A DNA stretch of 64,000 nucleotides, taken from NCBI GenBank assembly GCA_030247885.1, contig JAPDRO010000010.1, positions 434,001 to 498,000 of the forward strand, read 5' to 3'. The DNA is from Taxawa tesnikishii (nom. ined.). Lineage: Eukaryota; Ascomycota; Dothideomycetes; Dothideales. Every line of letters begins with the position of its first letter. The stretch's first letter is position 1. The position numbers and the translations under genes were made by a program. Below are positions 21,208-32,732 of the stretch, piece after piece. The notes beneath the pieces were generated by a model. That model was not told the origin of the DNA, did no database searches, and worked only from the letters and a program-made list of their open reading frames with translations.

Positions 21208-22079
21208 TCACGACGCGATTGCACGCTCGAGCCATTCGGCAAGCTTGTCGTTGTAGCGCCAGTAGAAAACGAAATCAGTGTCTTGAGATTCAAGTGCCCA
21301 ACCCTTGACTTCTGGCTGAACACTCCACAGGATATCTGACCGGCTTTTATCGCCAGGCAAGAGGGAAGCGACGAGACCACCCTCTGTCTTCAGCCTTTGA
21401 TACCAGACGTTAGCAGCAGCAACAAAAATGTGGAGAGAAAAATACATGCCTTGCAAATTTGGTTGAAAAGTTCGGATCCATACGGTGTAGCCGTGTGAGA
21501 AACTTTGTGTAGACATCACTTTGGCTCGCCATGTCCCCGAGATCGCTCGCTGGGATGGCTTGGAAGGACCAGGTCACGCGGCAATGCCCATCCATGAGGT
21601 CCACCTTGTGCATAAGAGAGGCCCAAGCGGGAAAGCATTGCTCGTAAGCTTGTATTGTGAGATCGTGGTAGCCCCAGTCAACGAGGTAGTACATTTCTCC
21701 GTGCTCGGGGGAAGTATACACCCACGACGCGATCGTACGTCCAGCGCATTTCCTCCGAGACCGCGTGGATCAGAGTGAGTGGCTCGACCGGAGATTGCTT
21801 TTCTGAGGGTTTGCTCGTAGGGGCACCCGCTGATGTCTGGTGGAAAGGGAGTGCTGCCAAGTCTGAAGAGTCGGTCTGTGAGGACTCATTCGACAGCTCA
21901 CCCAGAGAGACACCGGCTGGCTTCTGTTGTATGGGTGACGCCATAACCTCCAGCAAGCGCGCATAGCGGCTTAGCAGCTTAGGGGTGGGTGCTGCAGGAG
22001 GCACGCCTCTGTTGAGATAAGGAGTCCAGCGTAGAGACCTCCCCGGCAGCTTGGAGACAGGTGTTGCAGGTGAGGGCAT
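21208..22079 (-). CDS. hypothetical protein, one intron, one frame break
   Basis: Exon 1 22079-21446, intron 21445-21388 (GTATTT, branch GCTAAC, AAG), exon 2 21387-21208; about 270 residues. The first half is Pro/Ser-rich (SKLPGRSLRWTPYLNRGVPP). A folded-looking second half follows: MYYLVDWGYHDLTIQAYEQ, HCRVTWSFQAI, then WALESQDTDFVFYWRYNDK. The two halves join at a run of five Gs (21707-21711, Cs on the coding strand) that is one base too long. The frame is also open upstream of the ATG for 100 codons, so the start is uncertain. No family recognised. Confidence 0.55.
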
Positions 22080-22516
22080 ACTGAGCAACACAGTAAGGTA
22101 GCGTTGCAGATAGGCTGTTAGCGTATGAGGCCACTGTGATACTCGTTTATGTAAGAGAATGTGAGGGTTCCTGCTTGCGGATCTCCACGTCTTTATACAA
22201 CAGATATCGGGGCCCGGTAAGGCATAACGGCCGAACAAAACTTTTGGTGCGGCATGCGGTACCCAACGTCGGGGGCCGCGTGATCCAGTCGTGTAGTAGA
22301 AAAGAGCTTCGTGACGCGTACCGCACGTATGCAGCGCCTCGTGCTGCATGCGGCGCCTCAGACTGGCAGTCTTGTATGCCAATCAAGAGCTTTGTGCCGC
22401 ATGCTCACAGCACTCCATGCTGGCAGTGCTGGCGATTCTGTGACGCAAGCATACAGCACCTGACGTTAGCAGCTCCATGTGCCCATCATACAGCCAAAAC
22501 CACCTCACGGCGCCTC

Positions 22517-22838
22517 ATGGTATCTACCGAACGATTGCGAGATCAAGTCGACTTTGATCATTTCGCCGGTGCCTCCAAGCAGGCTCTTGATTAACGTAGT
22601 CCGCGGGGTAATGGATCAGGTGGGGATATGGATCACTGACCCAAGTACGGCTTAGCTCTGCCCTACTTAGACTAATTTTCTGCTTCTAAGGGCTTTCAGT
22701 TGCCTAAAGAAGTTTAAGTGATCCATATCCCCACCTGATCCATTACCCCGCGGTTTACGTTACCAATCGATGCAGCGCTACAAAGTGCGTCCTTCCGTGT
22801 CTTGCAGCACTGCCTTTCGCCCATGCATTGCCCTATGA
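22517..22838 (+). pseudogene. short hypothetical gene interrupted by MITE D
   Basis: The ATG at 22517 opens a natural frame (MVSTERLRDQVDFDHFAGAS) that stops at the MITE D junction. Taking out the MITE and one TA restores LDYQSMQRYKVRPSVSC and a stop at 22838, about 50 residues. A one-base change near 22800 would instead give ALPFAHALPYDVGELIGC. The gene model is weak; the restored frame is the main support. Confidence 0.35.
22594..22760. mobile_element. MITE D, 167 bases
   Basis: Left end ACGTAGTCCGCGGGG, right end (reverse complement) ACGTAAACCGCGGGG, flanked by TA at 22592-22593 and 22761-22762. Inverted repeats of about 40 bases, each with two ATGGATCA-containing units spaced 17 bases. 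About 97% identical to MITE E at 46255, judged by eye. Confidence 0.93.
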
Positions 22839-23467
22839 TGTTGGTGAATTGATTGGCTGTCGTCATCACTCAGGGAGTATTATCCCCGTGGTTCCTGCTG
22901 TTTAAGATATAGAACTGGCAGTGCCGTGCCTCAAATGTTGTTGGCCGAAGCGATTGCCCATCGGGTTTGCTACCGCTCAAGAGGGTGGTATTTTGGAGGC
23001 ACAGTTGTTTCGAACTACATAGTAGCAAGTGTTGTAGATCGAGATGGTTGGCCGTCGACGTCGTCTGGTATCATCCTTTCACCCAACGGGCAGACGTGGG
23101 AGCACTGCAAGGTGGCTTAACAGCAGCATCCCATGGGTGGCGGAAGGCGCAAGGCTCGACGATTAGGGGTACATATATTTAGACTTAGCATCCAAGGGGT
23201 GCAGAGTGTTGATCCTGTTAGCAAAATTGAGCCGTGTCATGTGAGTAAATCATCCAGGACAGGGGAGTTCCATATCTTTCCCATTTCTTGTCAATAGCAA
23301 ACCTTAGCATCGAGAGTTTATCCATTGGTTGTACTCGATATCATGTCCTACGGATACCGCCTTTAGAACCCTACAGTGGACGTTTATCTGGTGACACAAG
23401 ATGATCATCTCTTCCGAGTTCCACTCTAGAGCCTGCACACATCACCAGAGCTGAGCGTACTTCTCGA
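22839..23467. other. about 630 bases without a supported gene
   Basis: Short plus-strand frames only. No repeat or RNA gene noticed. Confidence 0.35.
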
Positions 23468-23921
23468 TCAAGCCTTGTTCAGTAGTCTAGGATCAGCCTG
23501 TATTACGCTGCTCGAGACTCCCATGCTCGAAGTTACCCACAGAAGCGGGTTGATTGTCCAGATCTCCGTTGCAAAGAAGGCATTTCGGACGACAACGATC
23601 TTACCGCTGACCTCAATCCTTCCAACGTCTGCAGTGTCGCAATCTTGAGTTCTAATTGCAGAGTCTGGTATCTGGTAAGGGACACAAAGACGATTCAGGC
23701 TGAGATGCACCGCTTTCGCAGCCGTGCATGCGCTTCAAGACTTTTTGTAGACTTACTGCAATGCGACAGTCTGCGTCGTTGCGGCATACAGAAAAGACGG
23801 CGGGAGTTTCGTTCCAGAAGAGCTGGGATTTGCCGCGACTAGACCAATATTTCACCGAGACTGCGCGGGCAGTCGGACAAAGAGCGCCCACCTTCTCGTG
23901 GTGTCCGGTGAGTAGCTGCAT
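23468..23921 (-). CDS. hypothetical protein, one frame break
   Basis: The ATG at 23921 opens MQLLTGHHEKVGALCPTARA, then SQLFWNETPAVFSVCRNDAD and VLKRMHGCESGASQPESSLC. A TT where one T is expected (about 23676) shifts the frame; beyond it IPDSAIRTQDCDTADVGRIE continues to WTINPLLWVTSSMGV and a stop at 23468. About 150 residues. Several Cys but no secretion signal. An upstream exon is possible, as natural sequence continues to about 24010. No family recognised. Confidence 0.45.
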
Positions 23922-24190
23922 GCAGCGAAACCAAGATGCGCTCAGGACAAGCGTTCAAGGAAGCCATCAGGCAAGCCCATAACGACTCGAGAACAGCACC
24001 AGTGTACAACGGCTCTGGAACCAAGATACGCCCTCTAAAACATCCCCTCCAGCTACAACAATATGGACGCCTATAGTGTGATAGCTACACCAGGTCTGTG
24101 CAACAGGAGTTCTCAGATGCCGTAATAGCAACAGACGCGATCGCACAATGCTGTCAGACAACATCAACTCAACTACGCGACTCGGTCACC

Positions 24191-24596
24191 ATGGCGGAAA
24201 GCCGCTCCACGCGCCTTTCTCCTCCCCGACTTCCCTATAGCATCATCCTATCTCTGACAACATTCGCCCTCTTTCCGACTATTGCGCGAGCGGAATGCGG
24301 GCAGGGAGATCAGGGCTGTCAGACGTGGGAAGCTTCTACCAGCCCTCTTTTTGCGGAGGACACATTTGTAGAGTCACGAGAAACATTCACATACGCCGGA
24401 TTATATATCTTGTTACTTCGCAATGCAGTATTGGACTTTACGACGATCTGACATCTTTGATAATTGGCTTCGTCTCTACGCATTCTCAAGTCGAAACGTA
24501 AGTACTGGAAACCAAGATTCTACCGCCGTCCCAATCATGTGCGCCTCCCCAGCTTCGCTCAGTCAGGTTTGTCCGTCGAGCTTCGCCTCTATGTAG
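24191..24596 (+). CDS. small secreted cysteine-containing protein
   Basis: 114 residues in two exons: 24191-24367 and 24429-24596, with an intron of 61 bases (GTAGAG to TGCAG) that keeps phase. The start context CACCATGG is excellent. A signal peptide is clear: a basic start, hydrophobic SIILSLTTFALFPTIARA, then the likely mature end ECGQGDQGC. The mature part is about 78 residues with four Cys. Small, secreted, Cys-bearing and orphan fits an effector-like or cell-surface protein, but that is inference. Its stop overlaps the 3' end of the convergent gene by eight bases. Confidence 0.65.
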
Positions 24597-25232
24597 GCTG
24601 CCGCCGGGGATCTCGGAGCTCGCAGATAGGTCGCTCATCCGACACAGCACCGCATGTATCAAACCATCTTGCGTCAGGCAAGGACATCACACCCAACATC
24701 AGCCTCCATCTCTGTCCAATGTCTATTTCTTGGTCTATCAACCATCGAATTAGACGTTGGGCAATCTCGAGTGCAACATCGTTGACTGGCATATCGCAAT
24801 TGGTCTTGGAGATGAGCGGACGGAATACGTCTGAATCGAGCGATGCCAGGAAATGTTCGACTCGTTGCTGCATCTGAATTTGTTCCTGCACATGAGCTTG
24901 CTTGCCGTCCAGCGCGACGAGGAATGCCTATACCTCCTTAGTAGGTAAGCAGAATGGACTGGAAGACTATGTACCTTTTCCCCTAGCTGATACCAAGAAA
25001 ATTGCTGTCCGGATTTCGAGTGTCCACTCGCCCTCTCACAAGAGTCTATTCTGAGGTGATGGTCCTTGATGTTTGACCGCAAGGTGAAAGCACATCTGGA
25101 CATTCGATACCGGAACGTGACCGCCTGGCTGGCGCGCAGACGGACCCCGAAAACCATCTCTTCCTCTATGGTGTCTGCTATGGCCTTTCTTCGGACGGAC
25201 TCCAAAGCGAGGCGCACGTCGAAATCGGCCAT
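24589..25232 (-). CDS. hypothetical protein, one intron
   Basis: Exon 1 25232-24975, intron 24974-24928 (GTACAT, branch TACTAAG, TAG), exon 2 24927-24589; 198 residues, fully in phase. The N-terminal half is basic and helical (ALESVRRKAIADTIEEEMVF). After the splice it reads AFLVALDGKQAHVQEQIQMQ and then LEIAQRLIRWLIDQEIDIGQ, a helical, partly coiled region. No signal peptide. Divergent from the small gene at 25304, with 71 bases between start codons. Family not recognised, but the spliced frame is convincing. Confidence 0.7.
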
Positions 25233-25303
25233 AACTACGCCCCAGGGCAGCAAAAGGTTTGTCTTGCTGCCAGAAAAATTAGCCTCTTTGTACACTCTCA
25301 ACC

Positions 25304-25528
25304 ATGTCGGGCGGCGTTACCCTCCAACTTCAATACCCTGAGTATTACCATCCTCAAATCCGGAGATCCATGAGCTTTCGACAGCAGCAAGATCTTCGCA
25401 CATGTCGTTGCCTATGTCAAGAACCAACGGAGTCTGAGGTTGGAAGTGAGGCTCGGACGCCGACACAAGCCATGACAGCATCGCGATCAAGTAAAAAAGT
25501 GTTCGTAGGAATGCATCGCAATTTGTAA
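25304..25528 (+). CDS. small hypothetical protein
   Basis: 74 residues from the ATG at 25304 (context AACCATGTC). It reads MSGGVTLQLQYPEYYHPQIR, then a polar, basic C-terminus. Tyr-rich near the start; no hydrophobic segment. The short shared promoter with the minus gene at 25232 supports it weakly. Confidence 0.4.
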   Translation: MSGGVTLQLQYPEYYHPQIRRSMSFRQQQDLRTCRCLCQEPTESEVGSEARTPTQAMTASRSSKKVFVGMHRNL

Positions 25529-25903
25529 AGTGTGTGGTTCTTCCCTACGTGTACTTTGTCCATCTATTATATGTCCATACAAGGTGAACAGAAACCCGGC
25601 CCATATTGAACAACGGAATCATTAGTGAAAGCGACATCCCGGAAGCTGGCAAAGATCCAAACGGCGCTGAGGTCCGGAGACAGGAGATGGGAAGCAGGAA
25701 ACGAGAAACGATAAAAGGGAAGCGGGAGATGAACATTGGCGGAGTAACTCGAGTCCGCCTCTCCCGTTCGCATACGCAATCTTCTTGTGCTTCTAGTATT
25801 GGTACGTGCCAAATGTTCCTTTACGACAACAGTTGGTCACTTTTCCTCATGCGAAAGCATCTGATTGTAGACAAGCGTCCGACTGTCGTAGGAGAACCCC
25901 AAT

Positions 25904-27233
25904 CTATTCATTGAGAAAAAGAAAAAGAAAACTAGCATGTACCAATCTATCTAATAGTAATCCGCGAGGTTGGACTCTTGCCAGCGGCGTATGGCTTCTT
26001 GGCTCTGGAGTAGCCGCAGGCAAGGCGGCAGGTGGTATGCCGATATGGTGTCCTGATGCAATAATTCTAGCGGCTCTGAGTGGCTCAAAATAGGATACCT
26101 CTGACTCACCGGCGCTCAAAGTTGTCAAAATGCTCTGAATATCCTGCATGAGAGTTCTCAACCTGCCGATGTCGTCAAACCCGTTCAGCGCGGTCACTGG
26201 TTTCGGGCAGACCGGAGAAACGCCAATCTTGATCTTCAGCGGTCTTGAGATGCCGGCAGGAGAGACCACCTTTGATGGACTTGGAAGGACACTCTGCGCC
26301 GTCCCTGTCTGCTCACCATACGAGATGCCGTTGGCAGGTGGAACTCCGCGGCACGGCTCCAATTGCGGAAGACACCGATCCAACGCGGCCAAAGCGGAGA
26401 GCGTGCGTGGTGAACCGGGCTGTACCCTAGTTTGGCAGTTCTTCTGGTTGTTCAAAATCGATGACGGTGCGACTGGGTTCCGTAACTGTGCGATCGCGTC
26501 AGCTAGCAGCGCATCATACTCGAAAGGGATAGACAACCTCGGGAAACATAGCTTCTAAGTCCACGTCGTCTGCTGTTCGCTGGAGCTTTGCTGGTCTCTC
26601 TGATTTTCTTAGCAAGTCAAGAGTATCAAACTAACATAAAGTGGCGTACCATTGAGTGGTTTTATAGGAGACATTGGACCATTGCTCACGGGGACACCCC
26701 GGACAACCAACGCTCCCAGTCCCGACTGCTGGCATCCGTGAAGCCCGTAGGTCGATCGTGCGAACGCTTTCTTTGTGACGCAGAGTGTGGACTCTGCAGA
26801 GTGCGAAGGAGGTTATCTTCGAGAGCGTCGATAGGTTCCTGCTTGATTTTGGGTGACGCAGGCTCCTTTGGACTAGGAGTTCGAGGAAACGTTCCAAACG
26901 CTGGCAGGAGACTAGAACCATGTGCATTGGCGGGCGCACTTGGCCTATCAAGCACGATCCTGTTGGGCTCCTGACCGGTCGATGCGGGGAGATCATAGTC
27001 TGGACTTCTGACGAAACGAGACTGCACACATCCATGTTTGACGAGCTGGACTCTTCTGAAGATGAAGTATCCTCGTCAGAACACTCGAACGGAATATAAT
27101 CTTCCTCTATCACTAGCGGGTTGCCCTCATGATAATTTCGGGCTGCCGCAGGGGGACCCAAGTACAGTTCATCGTCTGGGTCTTCAGTGATAGTCGGCAA
27201 TATTTTGTACGAAGTATTGGCCTGATATGACAT
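25904..27233 (-). CDS. acidic/proline-rich, probably nuclear protein
   Basis: About 412 residues. The ATG at 27233 starts an acidic N-terminus (ITEDPDDELYLGPPAAARNY, then a Ser/Glu run). A frame change near 27030 leads to PDYDLPASTGQEPN and SPKIKQEPIDALEDNLLRTL. IKQEP fits the SUMO acceptor pattern, and KRSHDR suggests a nuclear signal. An intron (26699-26608, GTGAGC to CTAAG) is followed by KSERPAKLQRTADDVDLEAM. One T too many at 26523-26525 precedes EYDALLADAIAQLRNP. The rest is Pro/Ser-rich, ending at 25904. No domain. Regulatory function is only suggested by composition. Confidence 0.55.
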
Positions 27234-27683
27234 TGCAGGAAGTCAGATGTTAGTGTTTTGATGTGTATGTGAGGAGTGTGCCGTCCGTCCTGCTCTGGTA
27301 TGATCAAACAGCTCGGTAGGTGCGTGAGACTGGTCTCTATTTAAGCAAAGCCTGCGGGGCAGAAAATGCCAGGAAGTGGGATGTGATCCGCAACCCGGAT
27401 CTGGGACTATGGACTTCGCCAAGTGGAATCCTGGAACGGCCAGCCTCCGCCCCGACAGCAAAATTCAGGAACTCAAAGGGTCACTATTCTTGCCGCGAAG
27501 CTGGCGACCGATCGAACATTGCAGTGCCTAGAGAACAATCGAGCGACACACCGAACGACATGGACGGCGCACGAGGTAGTAATGATCGCGAGGTTCAATG
27601 GAATCGTGACAGCCTCGGCGTGGCGGCGTAATACGAGATCATGTAGCATGTCTACCTACTCGCACAAGATGAAGGTGGTCTGA

Positions 27684-28142
27684 TCATTGCCTAGGCACTT
27701 CGCCAAAAGGCACAACCCAGGCCCAATACCGCCGCACAATGTCATGGAAATCCCCCACGTCTCGCTCCATGACCCACATCGGCTTCCATGCAACATGAAT
27801 CAAGGTTTTGTAATTACGTGGGTCGACAGCCGTGCAGCTTGCGACGAGCTCAGAGGCGGATAGCGGCTGCTTGAGCGACGTCTTTCCGTGCCGGAGTCGT
27901 CGTTGAGTCATGAGACAAGGGCGAATTTGGACGAGATATAACAGACGGCCGCCGTGCCTACGATGTTCTAGGATCGCCGTAATGTCGAGGTGGTTGATCC
28001 TCGTCCGGGAACGGCGCACTACGTTCTCTCGGTCAGCTTTGGTCAACAATGTGATGCGAGGGTCCAGAGCAACACGCACTCGATTCTCCGTCTGCTCGCA
28101 GCTCTGCTTTTCCGACGGAGGTCCTGGCGTTGTTACGCTGGA
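27684..28142 (-). CDS. hypothetical protein, 5' end uncertain
   Basis: The frame ends at 27684 and is natural throughout: RTRINHLDITAILEHRRHGG, RLLYLVQIRPC, then HVAWKPMWVMERDVGDFHDI and a Trp/Val end. It opens after stops near 28145 without an ATG; the first usable codon is a GTG at 28079. A first exon upstream is therefore likely. The phrase ILEHRRHGGRLLYLVQ is faintly like the start of a chromodomain, but the rest of the fold is not evident, so I do not assign it. Confidence 0.45.
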   Translation of the reverse strand, partial: SSVTTPGPPSEKQSCEQTENRVRVALDPRITLLTKADRENVVRRSRTRINHLDITAILEHRRHGGRLLYLVQIRPCLMTQRRLRHGKTSLKQPLSASELVASCTAVDPRNYKTLIHVAWKPMWVMERDVGDFHDIVRRYWAWVVPFGEVPRQ

Positions 28143-28314
28143 TATCGTATCTCATCATAGATAGTCGTAACGAAGTGAAGATTTGAGGACGAGATTGCTA
28201 TACATTGGCGCTATATACGGTGCATGAATTGCACGCTAACAACTGACTATAGCCCGTCTCCCGATTCCCATTTTCGGGCAATGTGGCTTACAGTACGCCA
28301 CAGCTTGCACTAAA

Positions 28315-30061
28315 CTATGCCAGGCTAGTCCGCCGTTGAGAACGGTCAATGCTCGACACAGGCGCGCGGCTTTTTGCCAATTTACGTCCAGGTCTCTCTT
28401 TCGCAAGGCAATCCATCTGGTAGTCGGAGCTTACCAGTGTGATATCGTGCGGTACTGACCTCACTGCCGCTCTTACTCGGCTCTCGAAATAAGGGTCCCC
28501 GCATACTTCAATCGTATTTAGCATGCGAAAACAAATGGCATTCCTATCCTACATACCAGACACTGCCATGTTTCCAGCTTCTGCTGACCATTCTAAATCG
28601 ACAACCTTGTAGTGATCCAGTTCCATGCGTGTCCTAAACAATCTGGGTCGATTGCTGTCCACTTGCGCACTACGGCAGTTCGGGTCGATATTTGAGTACA
28701 ACCATATTGATAGGATATTGCGCTGCTCATCCAATCCAAAGAGTTGTTCGAGGTGTTCTTGGAACCACCCTTCCTGATCTAAGATGTGTCAATTACGAAG
28801 CCCGGATTTGGTCGAACAATGATACCTTGACTGTCCAGTAGCCACACTAGTGTGAGCCTTCGCACACGTGCACACTTATCGTCGTGTGCACGCAAGAGTT
28901 GTCTTATATGCAACAGGTGAGTCACAATACCGATACCACCTGCGAGGAATAATATCTTGTCATACTGATCTAGCGAAGGTGTTCCTCCGTAGGGACCGTC
29001 AAGGATCACTGGGAAAGGACCTTCGCAGTGCGGCAAGGCGGCACTGAATCCATTACGGCAGCTGATGAAAAGCACGATCTGCGAGTCTCTCATTCCTGGG
29101 TCTTTCTCCGACCAAGCAATCATGAAAGGATGTGCCTGGAGCCGACCAGGCATGTTTGTAAACAGTCCTGGAACTGTTATATACACATATTGACCCGGAC
29201 TGACGTACCATCTTCTGCTCGGCTTGATGACAAGCTTTACCGCTGCGACTCTGCTTTGATCCTCGAGGAAGTCTAGCTGACCTATTGACTTGTTTCGCGA
29301 GAGAGGATTGCGATACAGCATTGTACCAGCCCACAAGATGGTTTGAACAACCCAAAGTGTTGTGGCTGTCACGAGGCATACGAGAGGGAGATAGTTGTGT
29401 ATTGGGATATGGAACCAGAGGAGTACTAACAAGGCGATCGCAAGTAAAAGATGAAGCTTGAGGAAGCCTTCATAGATATGACGGCGGATGTAGAGTAGTG
29501 ATAGAGATACCGTCATAGAGAGTACTACTAGCATCTGCTACAAATAAATGTCATTCAGGAGAGAAACATTGGCATATTACTTACAGCCAGCTCTTTGGTA
29601 GAGAATCGCCAACCGCTGAGGGATTTTTGCATAAGTCCGTGTATGATCGCCGTGACCGCTACCAACCGCCCAACCCAGCGATGCATTAGGCTGTAGCTAC
29701 GCAGGGATGTCCCTGCCGCTCTGTCGGCGAGAATGCTGGTCCTACCGCCGAAGAACAGAAGTGAGAGATTGATGATCGAGACAATGCCAAATCTGCGGCT
29801 AATTTGCGCCACATTACTAGCGTGGATGAAACAAGCGCAAAAGTTGGCGCCATAATAGCCGAGAATGGCAAACCCCGCAAACAGGCTTAGGTCCGTAGAT
29901 CCGTTCCGTCTTATGCATACTAGACTGTATATTAGATGCTTGCGGAGAAATGCGGCGGCACGGTATCTGAGAGCGATCGAGACCCGTGCGAAAAGGTGCC
30001 AAAGGCCGAGCGCAACAACTGTTGCCGCAATTGAGAAAGCGTAGATTACAGTGACGTCCAT
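28315..30061 (-). CDS. ferric-chelate reductase-like transmembrane oxidoreductase (FRE)
   Basis: Moves electrons from NADPH through FAD and haem across the membrane to reduce Fe(III) or Cu(II). 533 residues in four exons: 30061-29585, 29537-28826, 28778-28557, 28505-28315; the introns are 47, 47 and 51 bases, all in phase. The N-terminal half has about six or seven membrane segments with candidate haem histidines in MHRWVGR, IIHGL, LKLHLLL and LWFHI. The FAD loop is AHPFMIAW; the NAD-binding site is LAGGIGIVTHLL; the C-terminal motif is VCGDP. No frame breaks. It is shorter than most FREs. FRE is one of the accessory families of Starship elements, and the DUF3723 and PLP genes lie close by. 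Divergent from the MADS-like gene at 30485. Confidence 0.9.
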
Positions 30062-30484
30062 ACTGCCATTTCACAATTGGTAACATCGAGCAGTTTATAA
30101 GGAAACATCACCCTAATTGGAAGTAGTCGATAGTCGGCTTCCGCAAACCCAATCCCGTTTTCCCGGATTAAGGCATTGTTATCTATACATAGAGATAGCC
30201 TATCATAGCGGTTGGGGATAAGTCCAATATAGGGACATCCAATCACAGCGGCTGAGCGATAAATCCAACAACGAACCCCGCTGCACCAATGCTAGTCGAT
30301 AGACGCGCGGCTCCAGATCACGCCTAAACAGGCGCAGTAACGGACCGTCGAGTAACTTTATAAAGGTGGCGCCTGTCTTGAAACGGTTTCCCCGATCCTG
30401 ACGAACAATCAATCTCACGCTTGTTCAATCATCTTACACCTGACCGTTGTCGCCCTTACAATACATCGGAGTTGACGGCACAAC

Positions 30485-31510
30485 ATGACTGGGTTTACAG
30501 AACTCGATTACAGGACCAAAAAGCTCTACACGAGACGACTCAAGAATATCTTCAAGAAGCAGATGGAGCTGCAACAGCTGTTGCTGCCCAACGCAGTGAG
30601 ATTTGTAACCCTGGTTGAGTTTGCTGGGCGTTCAGATCTGTACAAGTCACATAAATCTGGCTGGCCCTCCTCAGATCGTTTTGTAAGTGATGAATGCATT
30701 CTGTGCAATGGCTGCAGTGGCAGATGTTGACACCAAGCTCAGAATCGACTGCAGCCAGTGCGTTGGGGCCCTCAGAATTTTCAGACCCAGGCGGCGGCGC
30801 ACACGTATGGTGCTCTGTCGAACGAAATGGATGAAGTATCTATCGAAGGCACCCGACTGCCAAAGCAAACTGAACAGACGACAAGTTTGGAGATCGAGAT
30901 CAGCACCCAGCAAGGCCCCAAGACTGAGCAACATACAGACATCAAGCCGGACGATCTAGGAATGAACATTCGCTCCATTCTCCCATACCGTGACGTGGGC
31001 ACAAACATACTAAGCCCTGAGACCACCACATTCGACGGCTCCTCCGCCCAACTTCCGGCTGCCACCTGCTATCCAGCGCAGACGCCCGCATTCGACTTGG
31101 ACTATGGGGATGATGTGACTGCCTCATTTACACAGATCGGAACCCCACCTCCTCATACCGTGTGCACTCCAGACTTCTTCACCACCGCCCATAGCTCTGA
31201 GCTGAGCGAGCTAGCCATCTTGTATACGGAAGAACCTCCATCCTTTGATACAAGAGAAAGCTCACTGTGCCCGGTTTCAAGCCAAATTGCCTATCCGCCG
31301 TCACCTCCTTCCACCGTTTCAGGCAAGGGTTCTCGTAGAGATCTACACGGTGACTTTTCTCACGCAATCACGCAGGATGGGAATGACTGGTTGGGTCCTT
31401 CAGTCATGTCTGGCCAGGGCGTTCTTCCACCTCCTCCAATGCTATCTTTCTACCCTGTTCACCGAACTCCCAGGCCACATACTGTCTCGAACTTCTTCAG
31501 CTCACCTTAG
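30485..31510 (+). CDS. MADS-box-like DNA-binding protein 1
   Basis: 317 residues: exon 1 30485-30682, intron 30683-30754 (GTAAGT to TGCAG), exon 2 30755-31510, in phase. Exon 1 encodes a divergent MADS/SRF-type domain: RTKKLYTRRLKNIFKKQMEL, VRFVTLVEFAGRSDLYKS, then GWPSS, matching the order of a basic helix, a strand and a terminal aromatic. Exon 2 is long, Pro/Ser/Thr-rich and acidic, as expected for an activation region. Likely a nuclear transcription regulator. A paralogue at 42505 has an intron in nearly the same place. Divergent from the ferric reductase, so they may share control. Confidence 0.65.
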
Positions 31511-32259
31511 CCTCTCTCTCTCACTAACTCTACTACAAGGTTTCCTATATATGTTTTTGCTTTTTGTTGTATAGTTCTGTCTCTAGTTGCAAATTAAATT
31601 GAAATTATTGTCGTCTTGTCATGGTCTGCCGGTTGTAGTTGTCTCGTGGATCTAGGGGCACGCAGAAAGTTGACCCGGCAATCGTAGGTTGGCACCAATA
31701 CTCGCCCGCAAGCGCCGACGCGTTTCCCTTCCATATTCGGCAATCACACTGTCTTTTAGTCATGCAGGCATGCGCGCTATGCGTGTGCCGATCTTGCCGC
31801 TAGACTGCTTGAGCGGCTGCGCGTGAGGCACAGTACAATTCCCGCAGATGGAGGGACCCCAATCTAAGCGCGGTCCAACGACATCATCCGGAACATGTGG
31901 AATGGGATACCACTCCGGTAGGTAATAGTGTCCGCACGGCTACTTGCAGCAAATCGGGCCTTTTATCTACGTCTTATGTCCAAAGAGTTCACATGATAGA
32001 GTACAGCCAACAACCTAGAGTGCGTGCTACAAGGATGAAATGCTTGCCCTATCGATAGCTAGGGATAGTCAAAAAGTATTCTGATTGCATCTCTCGAATC
32101 TTGAGTCATTTCTCGGTTTATGGAGATGCAATGTACGACTCGAGTGCTTCTGCTAAGGGTTTGAGTGGTCGCGTGTCCGCGATAACCCCTTTCATTATCT
32201 CCTCCCACTTCATAGTCATAAGACACATCGTACCCGACAGTATGCAGGGTGGTTGGGTC
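31511..32259. other. about 750 bases without a gene
   Basis: The 3' flank of the MADS-like gene begins with a CT-rich stretch. No supported frame, repeat or RNA gene is seen. Confidence 0.4.
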
Positions 32260-32619
32260 TTACGATACCTTGCCGCTGACGCCATGCTTCCTCCGTCGTG
32301 TTGTATCCGGTCCAACTATCGCATAGTGATTGGTCCAGGCAGGCGTCAGTGGCTCTTGCACTCTAGCTCCTTCATTTGTGGCTGATGTATTCATCGCATT
32401 GTCGCCGATACAAGCGCGGAAACGGTTATCGGTTGATGCCTTCGTAGTGTTGGCGTCTGATGAATCTGGGTGGTCGGAATTGGTTGAATCGCGTTGAGGT
32501 CGGCTACATGCATGCAGGCGGCACAGGACGTCTAAATCCAGGAAGTGGCTGATCTGTTGGTTCGAAGCTTGCTGATACCTTGTGACCGCTCGATCGGGCC
32601 CACGATGGTTGGACGCCAT
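32260..32619 (-). CDS. hypothetical protein
   Basis: 119 residues from the ATG at 32619. It reads MASNHRGPDRAVTRYQQASN, then FLDLDVLCRLHACSRP, and a polar Ser/Asp/Asn/Thr-rich second half. No domain, signal peptide or membrane segment. The frame is open to 32889 upstream without a better ATG, so an additional exon is possible. About 110-170 bases upstream lies a block shared with 52088-52142. Confidence 0.5.
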   Translation of the reverse strand: MASNHRGPDRAVTRYQQASNQQISHFLDLDVLCRLHACSRPQRDSTNSDHPDSSDANTTKASTDNRFRACIGDNAMNTSATNEGARVQEPLTPAWTNHYAIVGPDTTRRRKHGVSGKVS

Positions 32620-32732
32620 GTGATAACGGATATGAGTAGCAGTGGTGACTTGCAATATGTATTCCAATGGGAAACGAATTTGGCGTGGCAGTTTGGCGCA
32701 GATTAGGACACAAATTCTTGAGGCAGAGTAAT

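Noticed and set aside
24464-24877. Long plus-strand frame continuing from the secreted-protein gene after a GTAAGT
   Set aside because: It is the mirror of the spliced minus-strand gene at 24589-25232, whose composition and phase are far better.
27684-28142. Chromodomain
   Set aside because: Only one strand-like phrase fits; the aromatic cage and terminal helix are not evident.
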